Shown here piece after piece: positions 1 through 10,957 of a DNA stretch of 64,000 nucleotides. Source of the DNA: Rutpela maculata (lineage: Eukaryota; Arthropoda; Insecta; Coleoptera; Cerambycidae). Made by a program: the position numbers and the translations under genes. The DNA lies in assembly GCA_936432065.2 (NCBI GenBank), contig OW386285.2, positions 27,955,920 to 28,019,919 on the forward strand, given 5' to 3'. Position 1 is the stretch's first letter. Each line of letters begins with the position of its first letter. The notes under the pieces are model-generated. The model was not told the origin of the DNA. It did not search any database and saw only the letters and a list, made by a program, of their open reading frames with translations.

Positions 1-1174
1 CATTTTGGCAATTGCTAAAAAAACTAAGTGATTTTCCTAAATGCGTTCCATCGAACTGTGTTAAATTTGCTTCATGATTTGAATTGATGCTAATACTTGG
101 TCCACTTTCATTTTTATCAATGCTTGAACTTTGAGCAATTGCAATATCAATATTCTCTTTATTTTTTTGCATTGCATTATTTTGAACAGTGTTCATGATT
201 TTAGTAGCGGTCTCAATTTTATTGTTTAACGAGTGGTCAATATAACTCTCTGCAACAGCTGTGGATCGCCACCCTCCATGACGCTTTAATGCTGTGATGT
301 CCGCACCCGAGTCCACCAAAATCGTCGCTGAAGACCTTAGGCAATGACCAGTGTAAGCAGCAGGGTCAGGTAATTTTAAGAATTTTGCTACTACGCTAGA
401 GAGGCTGCCAAATTTATTAATTCCAATTGGCTGTTTTCTACATTTTCCTCGCTGGTAGTTTAAGAAAAATCGGGTAGTACTTGTCAGGTTTCGAGGTCGA
501 AGTTCCATGTATTTCTTGCATGTATGATAGAAATTACCTCCAATAACAAACTGACGTTCCGTTTTTGTTTTCGTGTCAGGAATGTGAATTAAAAGGGCCG
601 TGTTAAGGTCTTCAACATCACTTGTTTGAATTTTCGTCAATTCTTCCCGCCGACAAGCTCCCATTATTCCAAAAAGTAACCCTACCTAAAATATTTATAA
701 TTTTGTTTATTTTTATTTAATTTGGTTTTATACTATTACCTTTGTAAATAGGTATTCTTCGCCTGGAGCAGATGATAAGAATTCTCTAATTTGCTGGGGT
801 GTCAATATTTTCGACTTTTTAGGTCTGTAACCGTCTGATTTACGCTTCAGAAATGCGCACAATTTGGGGTACTTGCTAATATCAACATTGTTTTTTAGAT
901 TAATTGTCGTCCGCAGCATTGAATAGATTGCCCACAAAGAGGACGGTTTCATCTTTTTCGACAAATTTTGGAAATAAGCAAGTAATACATTCTCAGAAAA
1001 TGAATTTGTTTGGTTTTCTTGACGCCAATCTTGGAAAAGTTTATATGCACGTTCGTATTGACTTTTAGATTTTTCTGGCAGCAAACTAGCAGTTGCCGAT
1101 GCCGCTGCTTGAGTAATTTCGGGCGGAGTACCAATGAAAACATCTTCTTCACTTTCACTGTCGTTTAGGCTCAT
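1..1174 (-). CDS. Tyrosine recombinase (Crypton-like), two exons, 3' end beyond window
   Basis: The protein starts at the ATG ending at 1174 and runs through exon 1 (1174-740) and exon 2 (685-1), with no stop before the window edge: about 373 residues. The 686-739 gap has GT and AG ends and joins in frame after LFTK. Residues 1-130 look like a core-binding domain. The catalytic part is in exon 2: R157 in GACRREEL, a candidate beta-hairpin lysine in DTKTK (about 184-186), H259 and R262 in TGHCLRSS, H281 and W284 in LKRHGGW, and nucleophile Y293 in AESYIDHS. This is the complete R-K-H-R-H/W-Y set of tyrosine recombinases, which cut and rejoin DNA through a 3'-phosphotyrosine. In animals such genes belong to Crypton elements or domesticated relatives. 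The tail after Y293 is low-complexity and rich in N and S. No frameshift or internal stop is seen, unlike the other transposase-like sequences here, so it may be young or under selection. The Crypton assignment is inference. Confidence 0.82.
686..739 (-). other. Intron in the tyrosine recombinase gene
   Basis: This 54-bp AT-rich interval has a donor AAAG|GTAATAG and an acceptor TTTTAG|GTAGGG when read on the minus strand. Reading through it meets a stop almost at once. Removing it keeps the frame and joins the N-terminal half to the catalytic half. The size is typical of short insect introns. Confidence 0.8.
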
Positions 1175-1699
1175 TTTTTTCCAAAAAATACAAAATTACT
1201 TGTCTCTTGTCACAACGCATCGATTTATTTTGACAGATTAATGACAAGAATTACGGAAAACTAACTTGATTTTTGCCATTAAAATATCTAGAATTAACCT
1301 CAGCCGTGACTAATATCTCGTTGCTAAGTTCAGCCTGTGACTAAAATGCACGAAGTCACGGTTTGTCGAAAGCGTGTTTAGAGGATTATTTAGCGTCATG
1401 GAAACGTATACGATAAACGCCATTTTAAAGATGGAAGTAGAAAAAACTATTTGTACTGAACGTCGTAGGGCGTTTATATTCCTACCAGGCTAGTCCTAAG
1501 GTAGCAACTTGAAAATCAAGTCGATAGCTCCATCTACCGTTATTCACTGCAAATAGTTTTGAAAGCCTCTATTATGATGATCTTTAGACGATTAGCTTTC
1601 TGTGAGACAACCGTTAAAACTGATCGTAAAATGTCATTAAATTACATAGTTTCTGACGACGGCATATTAGAAAGACTTTTATTTTCCTCGATGGTCCCG
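1175..1699. other. Recombinase upstream region, no gene seen
   Basis: I see no coding region, TIR or RNA gene here. It would hold the recombinase promoter and any left element end, but I cannot identify either. Cryptons have no TIRs, so a boundary would need comparison with other copies. Confidence 0.4.
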
Positions 1700-1702
1700 T
1701 AA

Positions 1703-2385
1703 GCGCTGTTTCACACGGGCCGGGTGTTCGCCCGTTTAGTTTTTTTCCCGTCATCTGGACGAGTAGTAATACACGGTGAGGCATAGGTCATTTCATACCT
1801 TCCGGACACGGGTAAATCTCCGTCCGGGCATTGAAAACGTTCGTATCTACCCGCTACAAACATCCGGAGCTCGGACGGGCGTTCGTCCGGACTGCACCTT
1901 AGCGGACCATAGTGTACAATAAATGCCTTCACATGATCCGGTTGTTTAGTCGTTCCAGTGCTCTATTGTGTTGTTCTGGTTGGATGCAGTTCCTCATATT
2001 TGTATCTTGCCTCTGTAGCTGTGTGTGTACACGTTGCAGCAAGTTATCAAAAGATGAGACCGACATGCGGAAATAATTAAAGAATTTTTCTTCATCTTCT
2101 CTCAGTTCTTGGAAGAGCAAGAAAGCTCCTAGTAGATATCTTTTCTCTAACAAATGGTGAACCCTAATTTGTCTATCACGTTTCCTTCTTCGCCCATGTA
2201 TTAACAAAGCGAGTATAATCTTTCTGCGTCTACTGTCCATGGCAACTCGCAGCAAACTGTAGTACAGTATCAATATATCAAGAGATCCGCACCCTGGTAG
2301 ACACTTGTGTGAAGAGAGCACCCGGACGCCGCCCATCCGGGCAGTTACCCGAACGGACGAACACTCTGCCCGTGTGAAAGAGGCC
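1703..2385 (-). mobile_element. PIF/Harbinger deletion derivative with TIRs and TAA duplication
   Basis: The ends are inverted repeats: GCGCTGTTTCACACGGG at the left and, read inward from the right, GGCCTCTTTCACACGGG. GTGTTCG follows a few bases inside both. The element is flanked by TAA at 1700-1702 and at 2386-2388, the 3-bp TWA duplication expected for PIF/Harbinger. The 683-bp element holds only the start of a transposase gene, so most of the transposase has been deleted. Confidence 0.85.
1929..2240 (-). pseudogene. Harbinger (HARBI1-like) transposase, N-terminal fragment
   Basis: The likely start is MDSRRRK at 2240. It is followed by HLLEKRYLLGAFLLFQEL, REDEEKFFNYFRMS and a segment ending MRNCIQPEQ. 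This is the characteristic N-terminal block of insect Harbinger nucleases, just before the helix-turn-helix and DDE parts. After NCIQPEQ the frame runs into unrelated sequence and then the left TIR. The DDE catalytic domain is absent, so this copy cannot transpose on its own. It lies wholly inside the TIR-bounded element. Confidence 0.8.
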
Positions 2386-2482
2386 TAAGTCACCGGCCCA
2401 CCGGGCATTTTCCCGGTTTCCCGCCTGCCCCGTCGGCCTGTTCTACAGCGAAAGTAAATAAGTTGAGGATTTCACAGATTTG

Positions 2483-2677
2483 TTAGCAAAGGTTTATAAA
2501 CGCATAATTTTCCACTTTGTTGTTCTTGCCCAATCGGATTAAGGCGTCTTGGCAGACTGTTTTCGAATTGCTACAGTACAGTAATGCTACAGTAGTATCC
2601 AAGTGTTTTGAGACCTCTTGGTTCTCCGAAAATGTTTTAAATGTTACTACGGGAGCCCACCCTAAGTGTCCGTGCAC
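2483..2677 (-). pseudogene. Non-LTR retrotransposon RNase H fragment (weak)
   Basis: Read on the minus strand, residues CSNSKTVCQDALIRLGKNNKV resemble the stretch before the last catalytic motif of retrotransposon RNase H domains. The same DNA word, cccaatcggatta, occurs at about 49,350 in a clearer RNase H fossil. The VW-PGH motif itself is missing and a perfect hairpin sits in the same interval. Confidence 0.35.
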
Positions 2678-2692
2678 TCTTAGGGTGGGCTC
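2653..2692. repeat. Perfect 14-bp stem inverted repeat
   Basis: GAGCCCACCCTAAG at 2653-2666 is the exact reverse complement of 2679-2692, separated by 12 bases. The function is unknown; it may be a small insertion in the RNase H fossil. Confidence 0.7.
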
Positions 2693-2799
2693 TGTGCTTT
2701 ATTTTCTGAGGAAAGAAGATGTACAAGTGGACTTTTTAAAGCATTTGGAATTAGTTAATGATGTAAGGAAACATAGTAAGCCAGAATTGTACTAATTTA

Positions 2800-4305
2800 A
2801 TTTAAAATAAATATAAAAATATTTTTCATAATATAAACGCCATTGTCTAATCATTGCTGTCAAACCAGGGAAGTTTCCACTTATTAATCACATAAGTAGG
2901 TGCTCATGGGTAAGTAAGATTTCCAAAAAATTTGATGGTTGTCATAGCAACAATGACAAAATAAACGTGTCCGATTGGCTAATAATGATGGTATAAAATG
3001 CACGTACAGCTAAGGAGGGCTCCCCGACTATGTAGTTTGCATTTTTTCCTCTTGTAACTTCATAATGGCATTTAACCCATTTTCGTGATTCTGGTGTCAA
3101 TCGATTTGTCTAGATTTCGCAAGATCACTGGGTATATGGCAACTAGGAAAATAATGGCGGCCACCTAATATAAAAATAATGAAAATCGAATCTTCTGAAA
3201 ACCTGACGAGTGGAAGTTTGAAGGAAATGAAGTTTCCTTTAGTTCGAATTTTCTTTTTCGGAACAGCGTTTTTTTTTTTACGTTATATTACTTAAATATT
3301 AATGACAAGCCGCATCGATGTTTCTATTTCCGAAATATGAAGTCTAATTTCAAAATTATACTTAATTCTTCGATAAATGTGTATTTTTTGTATTTAGTAA
3401 ACTCGATACAGTATTAAAACGCAATTCATAGAATATAAAATGGAACATTATGCCCTAGCGTAATCTGTCTTGTAAAACACTAAATTACTCCCTGCTAGAA
3501 ATGGTTTGTGTAAATTAGAATTTAGCAGGATGCTCGCATTTCCAAGTGTTTAACAAATATTACAAGTATATTTATGTGTCTAGTCTGGTCTAGCTTATTC
3601 GCTTTAGCTAGCAACAACCGATCTTGGCACGGTTTTAGTGAAAACAAGCGAGCTCCAGACGTTCAGAATGAGTTTGTTAAAATTCGGGTAATTCGCTTTA
3701 GCCGACGATTTTTATCTGCCAAATAACTACCTTAGAAATCACGCAGGCCCATCGCGAAAAAGGTTAAAACGAACAAAATGCCATTGAACTCAAATAAATC
3801 CTGCCGAAAAAATTGCATGACATTCTGCCACACACATTTTTTATGCGCCGAAACAGCAATTGACCACCACGCGAACGTATGGCTTTGAGACTGGAATGGA
3901 AATTAATTACACACGGATTTAAATAAGGAGAATGGGGCTTTATAGTATTATGCTAATAAAAATTAGTAGGAAATAAAACGACAATTCGATGGGAATTTAT
4001 AATGAGAAAATGCAAGAAATGTTCGTATTACAATGGGACTTTATAGTGAGATAATAAAATGCCTGATTATGCAATAATTTTTTTTGCACAATTGCTGTGC
4101 GCCGCGGAACAGAGACAGTATTAGTCAATTTTAATATTCCAATGTTTTTATTGTGTTGTCATTGCTTAATGCTTTGTGATTTATGATTCTCTTTGTTTTT
4201 AGTTTATATATGAATACCCATAGGTTTAAGTTTTATTTTAATGGTATAGTTCATTTCAGAGGAATAAGAAACTCGCAATAAAATCCATCGATGCCGGCTG
4301 ATTAT
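2800..4305. other. No recognisable gene or repeat
   Basis: AT-rich sequence with only short, unconvincing ORFs. I recognise no protein similarity, TIR or RNA gene. Confidence 0.4.
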
Positions 4306-4360
4306 ACAGGGTGTTTTCGAAACTTGAGGGCATGTGGGGGCAAGATAAACTAGTGGAAGC

Positions 4361-5061
4361 ATTTTACTCTTCGCCGATTTACTGAACTTTTTATATAATT
4401 GTTACACATTCTATAGGATACTCTTCGCATTTTTCTTGTAAATAATGTTAGTTTTTGGACATTCTAAATTTTGTGATACCAACTTTGTTGTGAAAAAAAA
4501 ATATAAAAAAAAATCACGATCTGAGGGATCGAACCTGGGACCCTTGGATTGCGAGACGAAACTCTTGCCGCTACACCACCATTTCTTAATACTAAAATTG
4601 TTAATGAGTGTAATATATACCATTAGAAAATTTATTGTGATTATTAGGAAACACATATTAGTAAAATGTATTAAAAAAAAAAATAGTTATAGGAAATAAC
4701 ATTTCTCAAGGTTTCTATTTATTACAAACCATAAAAAAATGTAAAAAATATTTTTTTAAATTTTAAATTACTAACAACCTTTTTATTTACCAATCTATTT
4801 TGTTAAAAAACAATAGGGTTCTTCCTCTAGCTAACACTAAATTACTCTCAAAATTTCAATACAATCGGATTTTTCTTTCTTGAGTTATCGTGCTTACAAG
4901 AAACGTGACGGACGGACGGACAGACGGACATTTTGAAAGTTGTTCAGAATTCGTTCACTAACATAACGATATAAACATTTTTTCTCTACGAGCGATATTT
5001 ACTGATTTAGAAATGTGCCGATCAAATACAATATACTCTTCGTTTTTGCGAAGAGTATAAT
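4361..5061 (+). mobile_element. Repeat family A, complete copy (TIR element with tRNA-like core)
   Basis: The left end is ATTTTACTCTTCGC (4361-4374) and the right end GCGAAGAGTATAAT (5048-5061), matching the perfect 14-bp TIR of the copy at 62,673. ACTCTTCGC recurs about 57 bp inside the left end, and the right end folds into a hairpin with the ACTCTTCG just before it. The middle holds a tRNA-like segment in reverse, followed by T-rich DNA and a run of GACGGAC repeats. Four related copies or parts occur in the window (16.7, 29.7, 50.9 and 62.7 kb). No protein-coding capacity is seen. Confidence 0.75.
4513..4590 (-). repeat. tRNA-like module inside family A
   Basis: On the minus strand the segment has a box A-like TAGCGGCAAGAG, a box B-like GGTTCGATCCC, and a T-run just downstream, as in a pol III gene. 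The acceptor stem does not pair, so it is not a functional tRNA. Other copies have the same module at 16,870-16,970, 51,175-51,250 and 62,840-63,000. Confidence 0.6.
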
Positions 5062-5880
5062 AATGAACTATGACGACAACTTCGATCAATTTTTTTTCTA
5101 AAGAGCTCCTTAAGGGAATGTCATTTGACTTTGCATGTCTGCCTTGCATAGTATCCTTGAAAGGCGCGTATCGCAACGTCGATATTGCGTCCGTTGCAAC
5201 TCCGCCTCTACAGATGCTGAACCGATGCGATTCTTGTGTTGTCAGTTTCTGGCGATGCTCAAAGGCGCCTCAGTGCAAGCAGCTTGCCTTGTGTAGACGG
5301 CACAAAGTGAATTGGCTCGCTTTCCCATTTAAACGAAATTTGCGAATGGGATATTTTCCATTTTTTTAACTTCAGTTTTGGTGGTATATATCAAGTAATA
5401 TTATTATTTTAACAATTTGCATAACCAATTTAAACCAAAACAATAATTTCTTAAATAAAAATAAGAAATAAGAGTACGCCCATCTAGACACAGATTTAAA
5501 ATGATTTTATTTGGAGGGAAATAATTTAACCAATAATAGACAACTTTCACTATCTTATGTAACTATCTTATATTAATGCCAAATTGTGTATTTACTTTAC
5601 ATTATTTTACCTACAACACTTCTATTTTGCTCAATATCTTGAAAATCAATAAATATTATATTTGTTATTATTTAGAAGTGAAAATGTAAACAAAACTCAC
5701 GGCGATGATTATGTAGTAACATTGTATAAAAACGGCTCTCTTCCAACTTTACTTGCGTGCTGTCAGTTGTCACTTATTGGCATAATACCAGTGATAGGGA
5801 CAAATTGGTTAAATTTATTTGTTGTTTGTTAATGTGGCGTTTGATTTTGTTACTTTATATTTTATTAATAAACTGTTAAG
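5062..5880. other. No recognisable gene; weak promoter-like motifs near 5.73 kb
   Basis: A 99-codon ORF (5070-5369) has no recognisable domain. TATAAAAA at 5725-5732 and an arthropod-type initiator TCAGTT at 5763-5768 lie upstream of the ATG at 5881, but the spacing of about 40 bp is longer than usual. Confidence 0.25.
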
Positions 5881-6117
5881 ATGGACTTGAATTTTGTAAA
5901 AGGAGATTTATCCAATTTGCCCAAAGATGACATGATAGATTCTTTCCATAAATAAAAATTTTTATTTTTGAAGGGATGGGATCAGAAATATTGGAAGCTT
6001 GCCACCAAGTTCAACGAATATCCATATTTTTCGGAACAGTTAAAAAAAAATTCCGAAGCCCTTATATTTGTGTTTCCACAACTTTTTATAAAACATGGCA
6101 TTATCTATTATTTGTAA
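5881..6117 (+). pseudogene. Possible broken coding start, family unknown
   Basis: An ATG at 5881 opens MDLNFVKGDLSNLPKDDM, closed by TAA after 24 codons. In another frame downstream a roughly 48-codon open stretch begins KGWDQKYWKLATKFNEYPYF. The first segment resembles the amino terminus of a multi-copy insect protein family by memory only. It could equally be chance. Confidence 0.2.
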
Positions 6118-6732
6118 ATTACAGCAAAAAATACCTCGATAAAAGAAATTGAAAATTAACACGACCCGCGACGCTAGAACACATCTGTCATTTGACTAGC
6201 CCTTGATATTGCTAAATATGTTTTTACAAATCTAATCGGCATTTAAAATATTTAATAATTCACGCCTCTTATTATTTTTTACATCACAAAATTAAATTTT
6301 GTGGATGAATATATTAAAATTGATTTAATAAATAAGCTTTATACTCCTGTTGTCTTCATTATCTTTACTAGAACTAGAGAATAGATTTCAATTTGGCAAC
6401 ACCACACTGTTTTGTATAAAACCATTCTATGAACAAATTAACACAGACTACCTACGTCATCGGCAGATTATTTACGTCACCAATTTAAAACACTTTTCGC
6501 GCCACTTATTTTATCTTTAGTTTTCTCAAGAAATTGATAATTATTTTCGAGGAAATCTGTATTGGGAGGCTTGTTTATACATATTCTATGATATTATGCC
6601 ATAAAAATGAAATAGGAAAATACCCCATTAAATATAAAAATTAAACAGTGTCTGTGTAGTTAATAGAATAAATGTCCCTGATAATTTAAGTGGAGAAATG
6701 TACCACGAGTTCTTATTGATGGAACATGATGC
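6118..6732. other. No recognisable feature
   Basis: AT-rich DNA without a convincing ORF, TIR or repeat match inside this window. Confidence 0.4.
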
Positions 6733-6740
6733 CTGGTGTC

Positions 6741-7556
6741 CAGGGTTGTGAATTTGTCCACTTTTTTTTTATTCTGTCCAAGACGTGGACAATATTGGAC
6801 AAAATCGGATAAAATCCGACAATATTGGACAAAATCAACTTTTATTAAGTCCCTAGTAAAAAATTCTGCCAATTCCATTTATTCAGATTTATTCATCTGC
6901 CAGTATTGAAAGAATTTCTTCCAACTTTAGTTATATTCAAAATAAAGTCAGGACGTTTAGAAAGAGCCTCAAAACTGGTCATGACGTATACAATGCTAAA
7001 CATGAGCGTAAAAAATCAGGAGCCTTTACCTGAGAATGAGTATCAAGAGTATTCTAATCTTTTATAATGTGATATTTTTCATGTTTTATGTTTTAATATT
7101 GAAAACTGTCATTATTTTTTCTTATTCTTTTTCTTAGTATTTATTATCTAGAAAATCCTTTATTTTGTTATTTTTTTGAGATTTTATTTTTATTTTTTTT
7201 TATAAGTGTACATTTTTTACTGTTACGTGTATTTAGAAAATACTTTGTACAATGGATTTCAAATTTTATATTTTTCCTAGTGTGTTAATATATCTAACTC
7301 CAAAGTAAGTAGGTTTTTGTATTTTGTATCTCTTCTGATTAATTGACAATTATTCAATATACATTAATTTTACAATGGCTGATTTTGTATTTTATTTTTT
7401 TGACATAGGTACATACCGAAATAAATGTTTATTATATTTTCGTTTCATTTAATTGGTTTGGTCCAATTTTGTCCATAACTTTTGATTTTGTGCGGACGGA
7501 AATAATTGGACAAAATCGTTCAATTTTATCCTTTTGGACAAATTCAAACAACCCTG
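6741..7556 (+). mobile_element. hAT element, decayed, 8-bp target duplication
   Basis: The element begins CAGGGTTGTGAATTTGTCC and ends in GGACAAATTCAAACAACCCTG, inverted copies of a typical hAT end. Both sides carry CTGGTGTC (6733-6740 and 7557-7564), an exact 8-bp target duplication, which is the hAT hallmark. The subterminal DNA repeats GGACAAAAT words, possibly transposase binding sites. At 816 bp it is too short for a full transposase, but the C-terminal coding remnant remains. Confidence 0.88.
6899..7067 (+). pseudogene. hAT transposase C-terminal dimerisation region, frameshifted
   Basis: The first frame reads ASIERISSNFSYIQNKVR, the classic S-x-ER-FS signature of the hAT dimerisation domain. 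After one frameshift it continues ERASKLVMTYTMLNMSV and reaches a stop at 7065-7067. The rest of the transposase is missing. It lies inside the TIR- and TSD-bounded hAT, which agrees with the call. Confidence 0.75.
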
Positions 7557-7564
7557 CTGGTGTC

Positions 7565-8190
7565 AGTGAAAAAAGGACACCAGCACTGTGGTTTAACAGC
7601 ATTGCATCAACTTTTCCAGGCTTGTTATCTAATTTCTCTTTTTTCGTTCTGGAAGTCACGAAAATTGTCCAAAATTGTTAGATTAAGAAAGAAAGATTGT
7701 TGAATGAAGAGCTCAAGAATATCAAAGAACAACTTGAAATCTAGTTTTATAGTTTTGTTTGCAAGAATACAATTATTTCATAATCAACAATGTCAAGGCA
7801 CACAAGTTCTAAATATATAGTTAATTTATTTGGCGCAGTGCGGCACTAAATGAAATTACTTCATGCATTATAAAGTTAATAAAGTTATAATAATAATAGC
7901 TATTTTAATCAATCTTGACTTTTATCAAAAACAACTATTATTAGCATGTATATTTTAGAAACTATTGTATTACACAACAATTGAAGCAACGCTTTGAGGA
8001 AATTTTGGTGAAAGTTAAAACGGTGTTTATTATTAGCATTTACGTATAAACATTATTGTATGTTTAATTTCTATATTAATAACTATTTTAGATTCACCCA
8101 TTGTACAACGTGCTATAACATTAAACAGAGAATTCACCGGCTGATTGCGGATTTGGTATTTTCAAAATATAATTACATAATAATATAATG
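7565..8190. other. No recognisable feature
   Basis: AT-rich sequence between the hAT element and the next inverted-repeat element; no gene or repeat recognised. Confidence 0.4.
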
Positions 8191-8194
8191 GTGC

Positions 8195-8985
8195 GGGAGC
8201 TAAGTGGCCTTTTCAGACACTCATCGTTACAAGCATGTTCTATGCGCTTTTTTTTTTTGTGTGTACACATTTTATGTTTAGAATGAATAAAATAAGATCG
8301 CCAGAAAGTGTGGGCCATCAGGGGCGCAACCAGAAAGGTCAAAGAGGTAAAAAAACGGAGTTAGATAACATCATCGTTACAAACTTTTTTAAGGTTGAGC
8401 ATGTTTATTTAAATGTTTTGAACACAGAAAAAAATTCCCAGAAAGAAACTCCCGACAGTAAGGCTAGCCAAAAAGAAATTGTTTAGGATTTTTGAAGAAA
8501 ATTGGATTTTTTTTCGCATATTTCATCTCAGAACTCTAAACTCATCGTTACAAGTTCTGGCTCCTTTTTAAAACGTAAATATAAGCTCCTTCAACAATAG
8601 AATAGCCTCCCCGTAAAGTTCTTAGTGTCAACAAAAGTACCATAGGCTCTTAAATACAGGAATTTAACACTTTCGGCTAACTTGACTCTGTACCGTGCCT
8701 TAGATGTATTGTATCATTATTACCTTTCTGGCTGCGCCTCCTGACGGCCCACACTTTTTGGCGATCTTATTTTATTCATTCTAAACATAAAATGTATATA
8801 CACAAAAAAATGAGCCTTGTAACGATGACTTGATTTCACTAATTTTTAAACAGTGTTCGTGACGCTCTTGACAGGAGGTGCCCCGCCAGAAGTCGATTTT
8901 ATGAATCGTTATCATCCATTAAACCATAAAAATATCTCAAAGTTCATAATACGATGAGCTGCCGAAAAAGCCACCTAGCTCCCCT
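8195..8985. mobile_element. Long-TIR element G, non-coding
   Basis: A left arm (about 8195-8339) reappears reversed at about 8722-8983. The outer ends pair as GGGAGCTAAGTGGCC with GCCACCTAGCTCCC, and the inner part shares a stretch of about 120 bp around GCGATCTTATTTTATTCATT. CATCGTTACAAG words recur between the arms. No transposase remnant is seen, so it is a MITE or fold-back type of unknown superfamily. Confidence 0.65.
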
Positions 8986-9017
8986 CTCTATAATATATTA
9001 AATATTAAGGTCAGTAA

Positions 9018-9174
9018 AGGGGTGTACACACGATCCAGCGGCAGGGAGCCAGCATTGTCGGCACGCTTTGAACTCATTCGTAAAAGTGAACTGGTCCGCT
9101 GGAATTCCAATTATCTTCAAAGCGTACCGACAATGCTGACTCCCTGCTGCTGGATCGTGTGTGTGTAGACCCCT
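9018..9174. mobile_element. Palindromic MITE family H, copy 1
   Basis: It begins AGGGGTGTACACACGATCC and ends in the reverse complement, with arms reaching almost to the centre around GCTTTGAA/TTCAAAGC. A near-identical copy lies at 20,387-20,539 and a diverged relative at about 39,000. I could not see a clear target duplication. Confidence 0.8.
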
Positions 9175-9179
9175 CAAGT

Positions 9180-10080
9180 GTTCTTTACTGGTTGAGGATA
9201 TGTTTCGGAAACATCCGAAACCAGTAAAACACTTTATGACCACTGCTTATGACTTTTTTTGCACGCTCAAATACTGAATATTAATTAAAATTAAAAAATG
9301 TAATATTCAAAAAATATATAAAACAAACATGAACGCTTTGGTTACTATGAGACCGAATATTTATTGTCAAGTGATATCTGCTGTCATTAGAAATTTCTCG
9401 AAGATAAGATTTTTGCCACAACTTAACATTCTTGTAAGTTAGGATTCAGAAGAGAAGAGAAGATTTGGGAGTCCGAAAATGCTATATCACAATATTTTCT
9501 TTCATTATTAGAAGCTAAATAGGCGGTACTTAAAAAATGATGATTTTTTTTCACAAAATGAAACAGCTCTCGAAAAACGATCACTAAAAATTATAAAATA
9601 AAATTTCACTCATTCCCCCGTATCGATAATAAGATCGGTGTAAATGAACAGATAACGAAACCAATTTCGGTTACATTTTTTTACAAAAACATTTTTAATT
9701 AGTTTTTGACACTTTCAAAGCTGCTCGTTTATAGGTCGTATGCATGTGACGTCACAGATCTGAGAACGTAGGAAAACAAACCGCTGTCATTAGCTGTCAA
9801 ATGGCGGCTGATTGAACTTTTCGTAATATTAGAGTTTTTATGGACATTATATCATACAAAAGGGGGAACTTCTTGTTGATTTCTAGCTTGGTCAGATTTA
9901 GATCAATAAGGAACGAATGGTTTCTTTAAAAGTTATCTGGTGAATACCCAAAATAATAATTTTTAACAATAATGTAAGCAGAAATACAAGATATTTATTA
10001 TTTTTAAGTTGCGACAAATCAGTTTTTTTTCAAATCAAATATTTAAATGAGCTTTATTTGATTGTCTGTAATCACGTTTA
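9180..10080. other. No recognisable feature
   Basis: No coding region or repeat is recognised. A CRE-like TGACGTCA word occurs near 9748 without other promoter signs. Confidence 0.35.
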
Positions 10081-10432
10081 ATACCGGGTGTCCCATTATA
10101 TTTTGACCCTTTTTAAACCTATATAACTTTTAAACTAGTTGAGATAATGAAATGCGGTTTTCACCAGTCTTCTTCTAATTTTGATTGTTATTTCTTGAGT
10201 ATCCATCTTTTTTTGCTCACTTCCGATTTAACCGGAAATGAGGTGGAGAATTTTCGGGGATAGGGCAACTTTGTTATTTCAAATGGAACACCGTCTATGT
10301 TTTTCCACAGTTGGACAGCCCATTGTTTCCCTTTTCCAAAAAGTCCATATTTTTTATGGAAATTATACAGAGTGATGGTTTTATAAGCTTTTAAAGTGAA
10401 CGACAAAAATAATGATTCACAAAGTAGACTAT

Positions 10433-10465
10433 GGCCTAGGCCGGGAAAGTAACATTCCCGTACGG
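10433..10465. repeat. Partial copy of the 54-bp CCTAGG palindrome
   Basis: GGCCTAGGCCGGGAAAGTAA followed by CATTCCCGTACGG matches more than half of the perfect palindrome at 61,117-61,170, with one extra A. It is evidence that the palindrome is a dispersed repeat, not a one-off. Confidence 0.65.
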
Positions 10466-10957
10466 TTTTTTATGTATATTTTAGACAGTAAATAAATACA
10501 CGCAGACAAACCAAATCACATTAAAATTGCATTTATTAGTAAGCAGTTAGATTGTAATGAAGAAATGTTATGCATTAATACAAATTCCTTAATTTGTAAT
10601 AATAGGCCAGGCAACGAATGCTCAAAAAAGGGTGTAGAGGGAAATTTTAGGGACAGAAAATTGAGTCCTCACTCCTAGGTGGTGAGCGGGGGGCACTTTA
10701 AAGGTCCCATTTTTTTGTTTTTTTCGCTTATATCTCGGAAACTATGCGTCGTATGGAAAAAGGTAATCTATGCAAAATTAAACATAATTAAATTTCCTAC
10801 ATTTTGAATGTTAAAAATTCTAAAAAAATGCATAGGATCGGCGCCACAACCGTAAATACACCAAAATTTGATTTGGTTATGGATGGGGGGACTTTTCATA
10901 CATAAGCTCATCTGGCAAAGTGGGTCCTCAGTTTCCTTAATTTGTGGTGGATACGTG

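Noticed and set aside
1488..1515. Sequence AGTCCTAAGGTAGCAA resembles a universally conserved large-subunit rRNA word
   Set aside because: Only about 16 bases match; the surrounding sequence does not follow any rRNA, so it is chance.
4513..4590. Functional tRNA on the minus strand
   Set aside because: The acceptor stem does not pair and the segment recurs inside every family A copy.
4905..4935. GACGGAC tract as a CRISPR-like or telomeric repeat
   Set aside because: It is a short internal tract shared by all family A copies, with no spacers and no array.
8998..9243. 81-codon ORF on the minus strand
   Set aside because: It lies across a palindromic MITE; the open frame is a by-product of the repeat.
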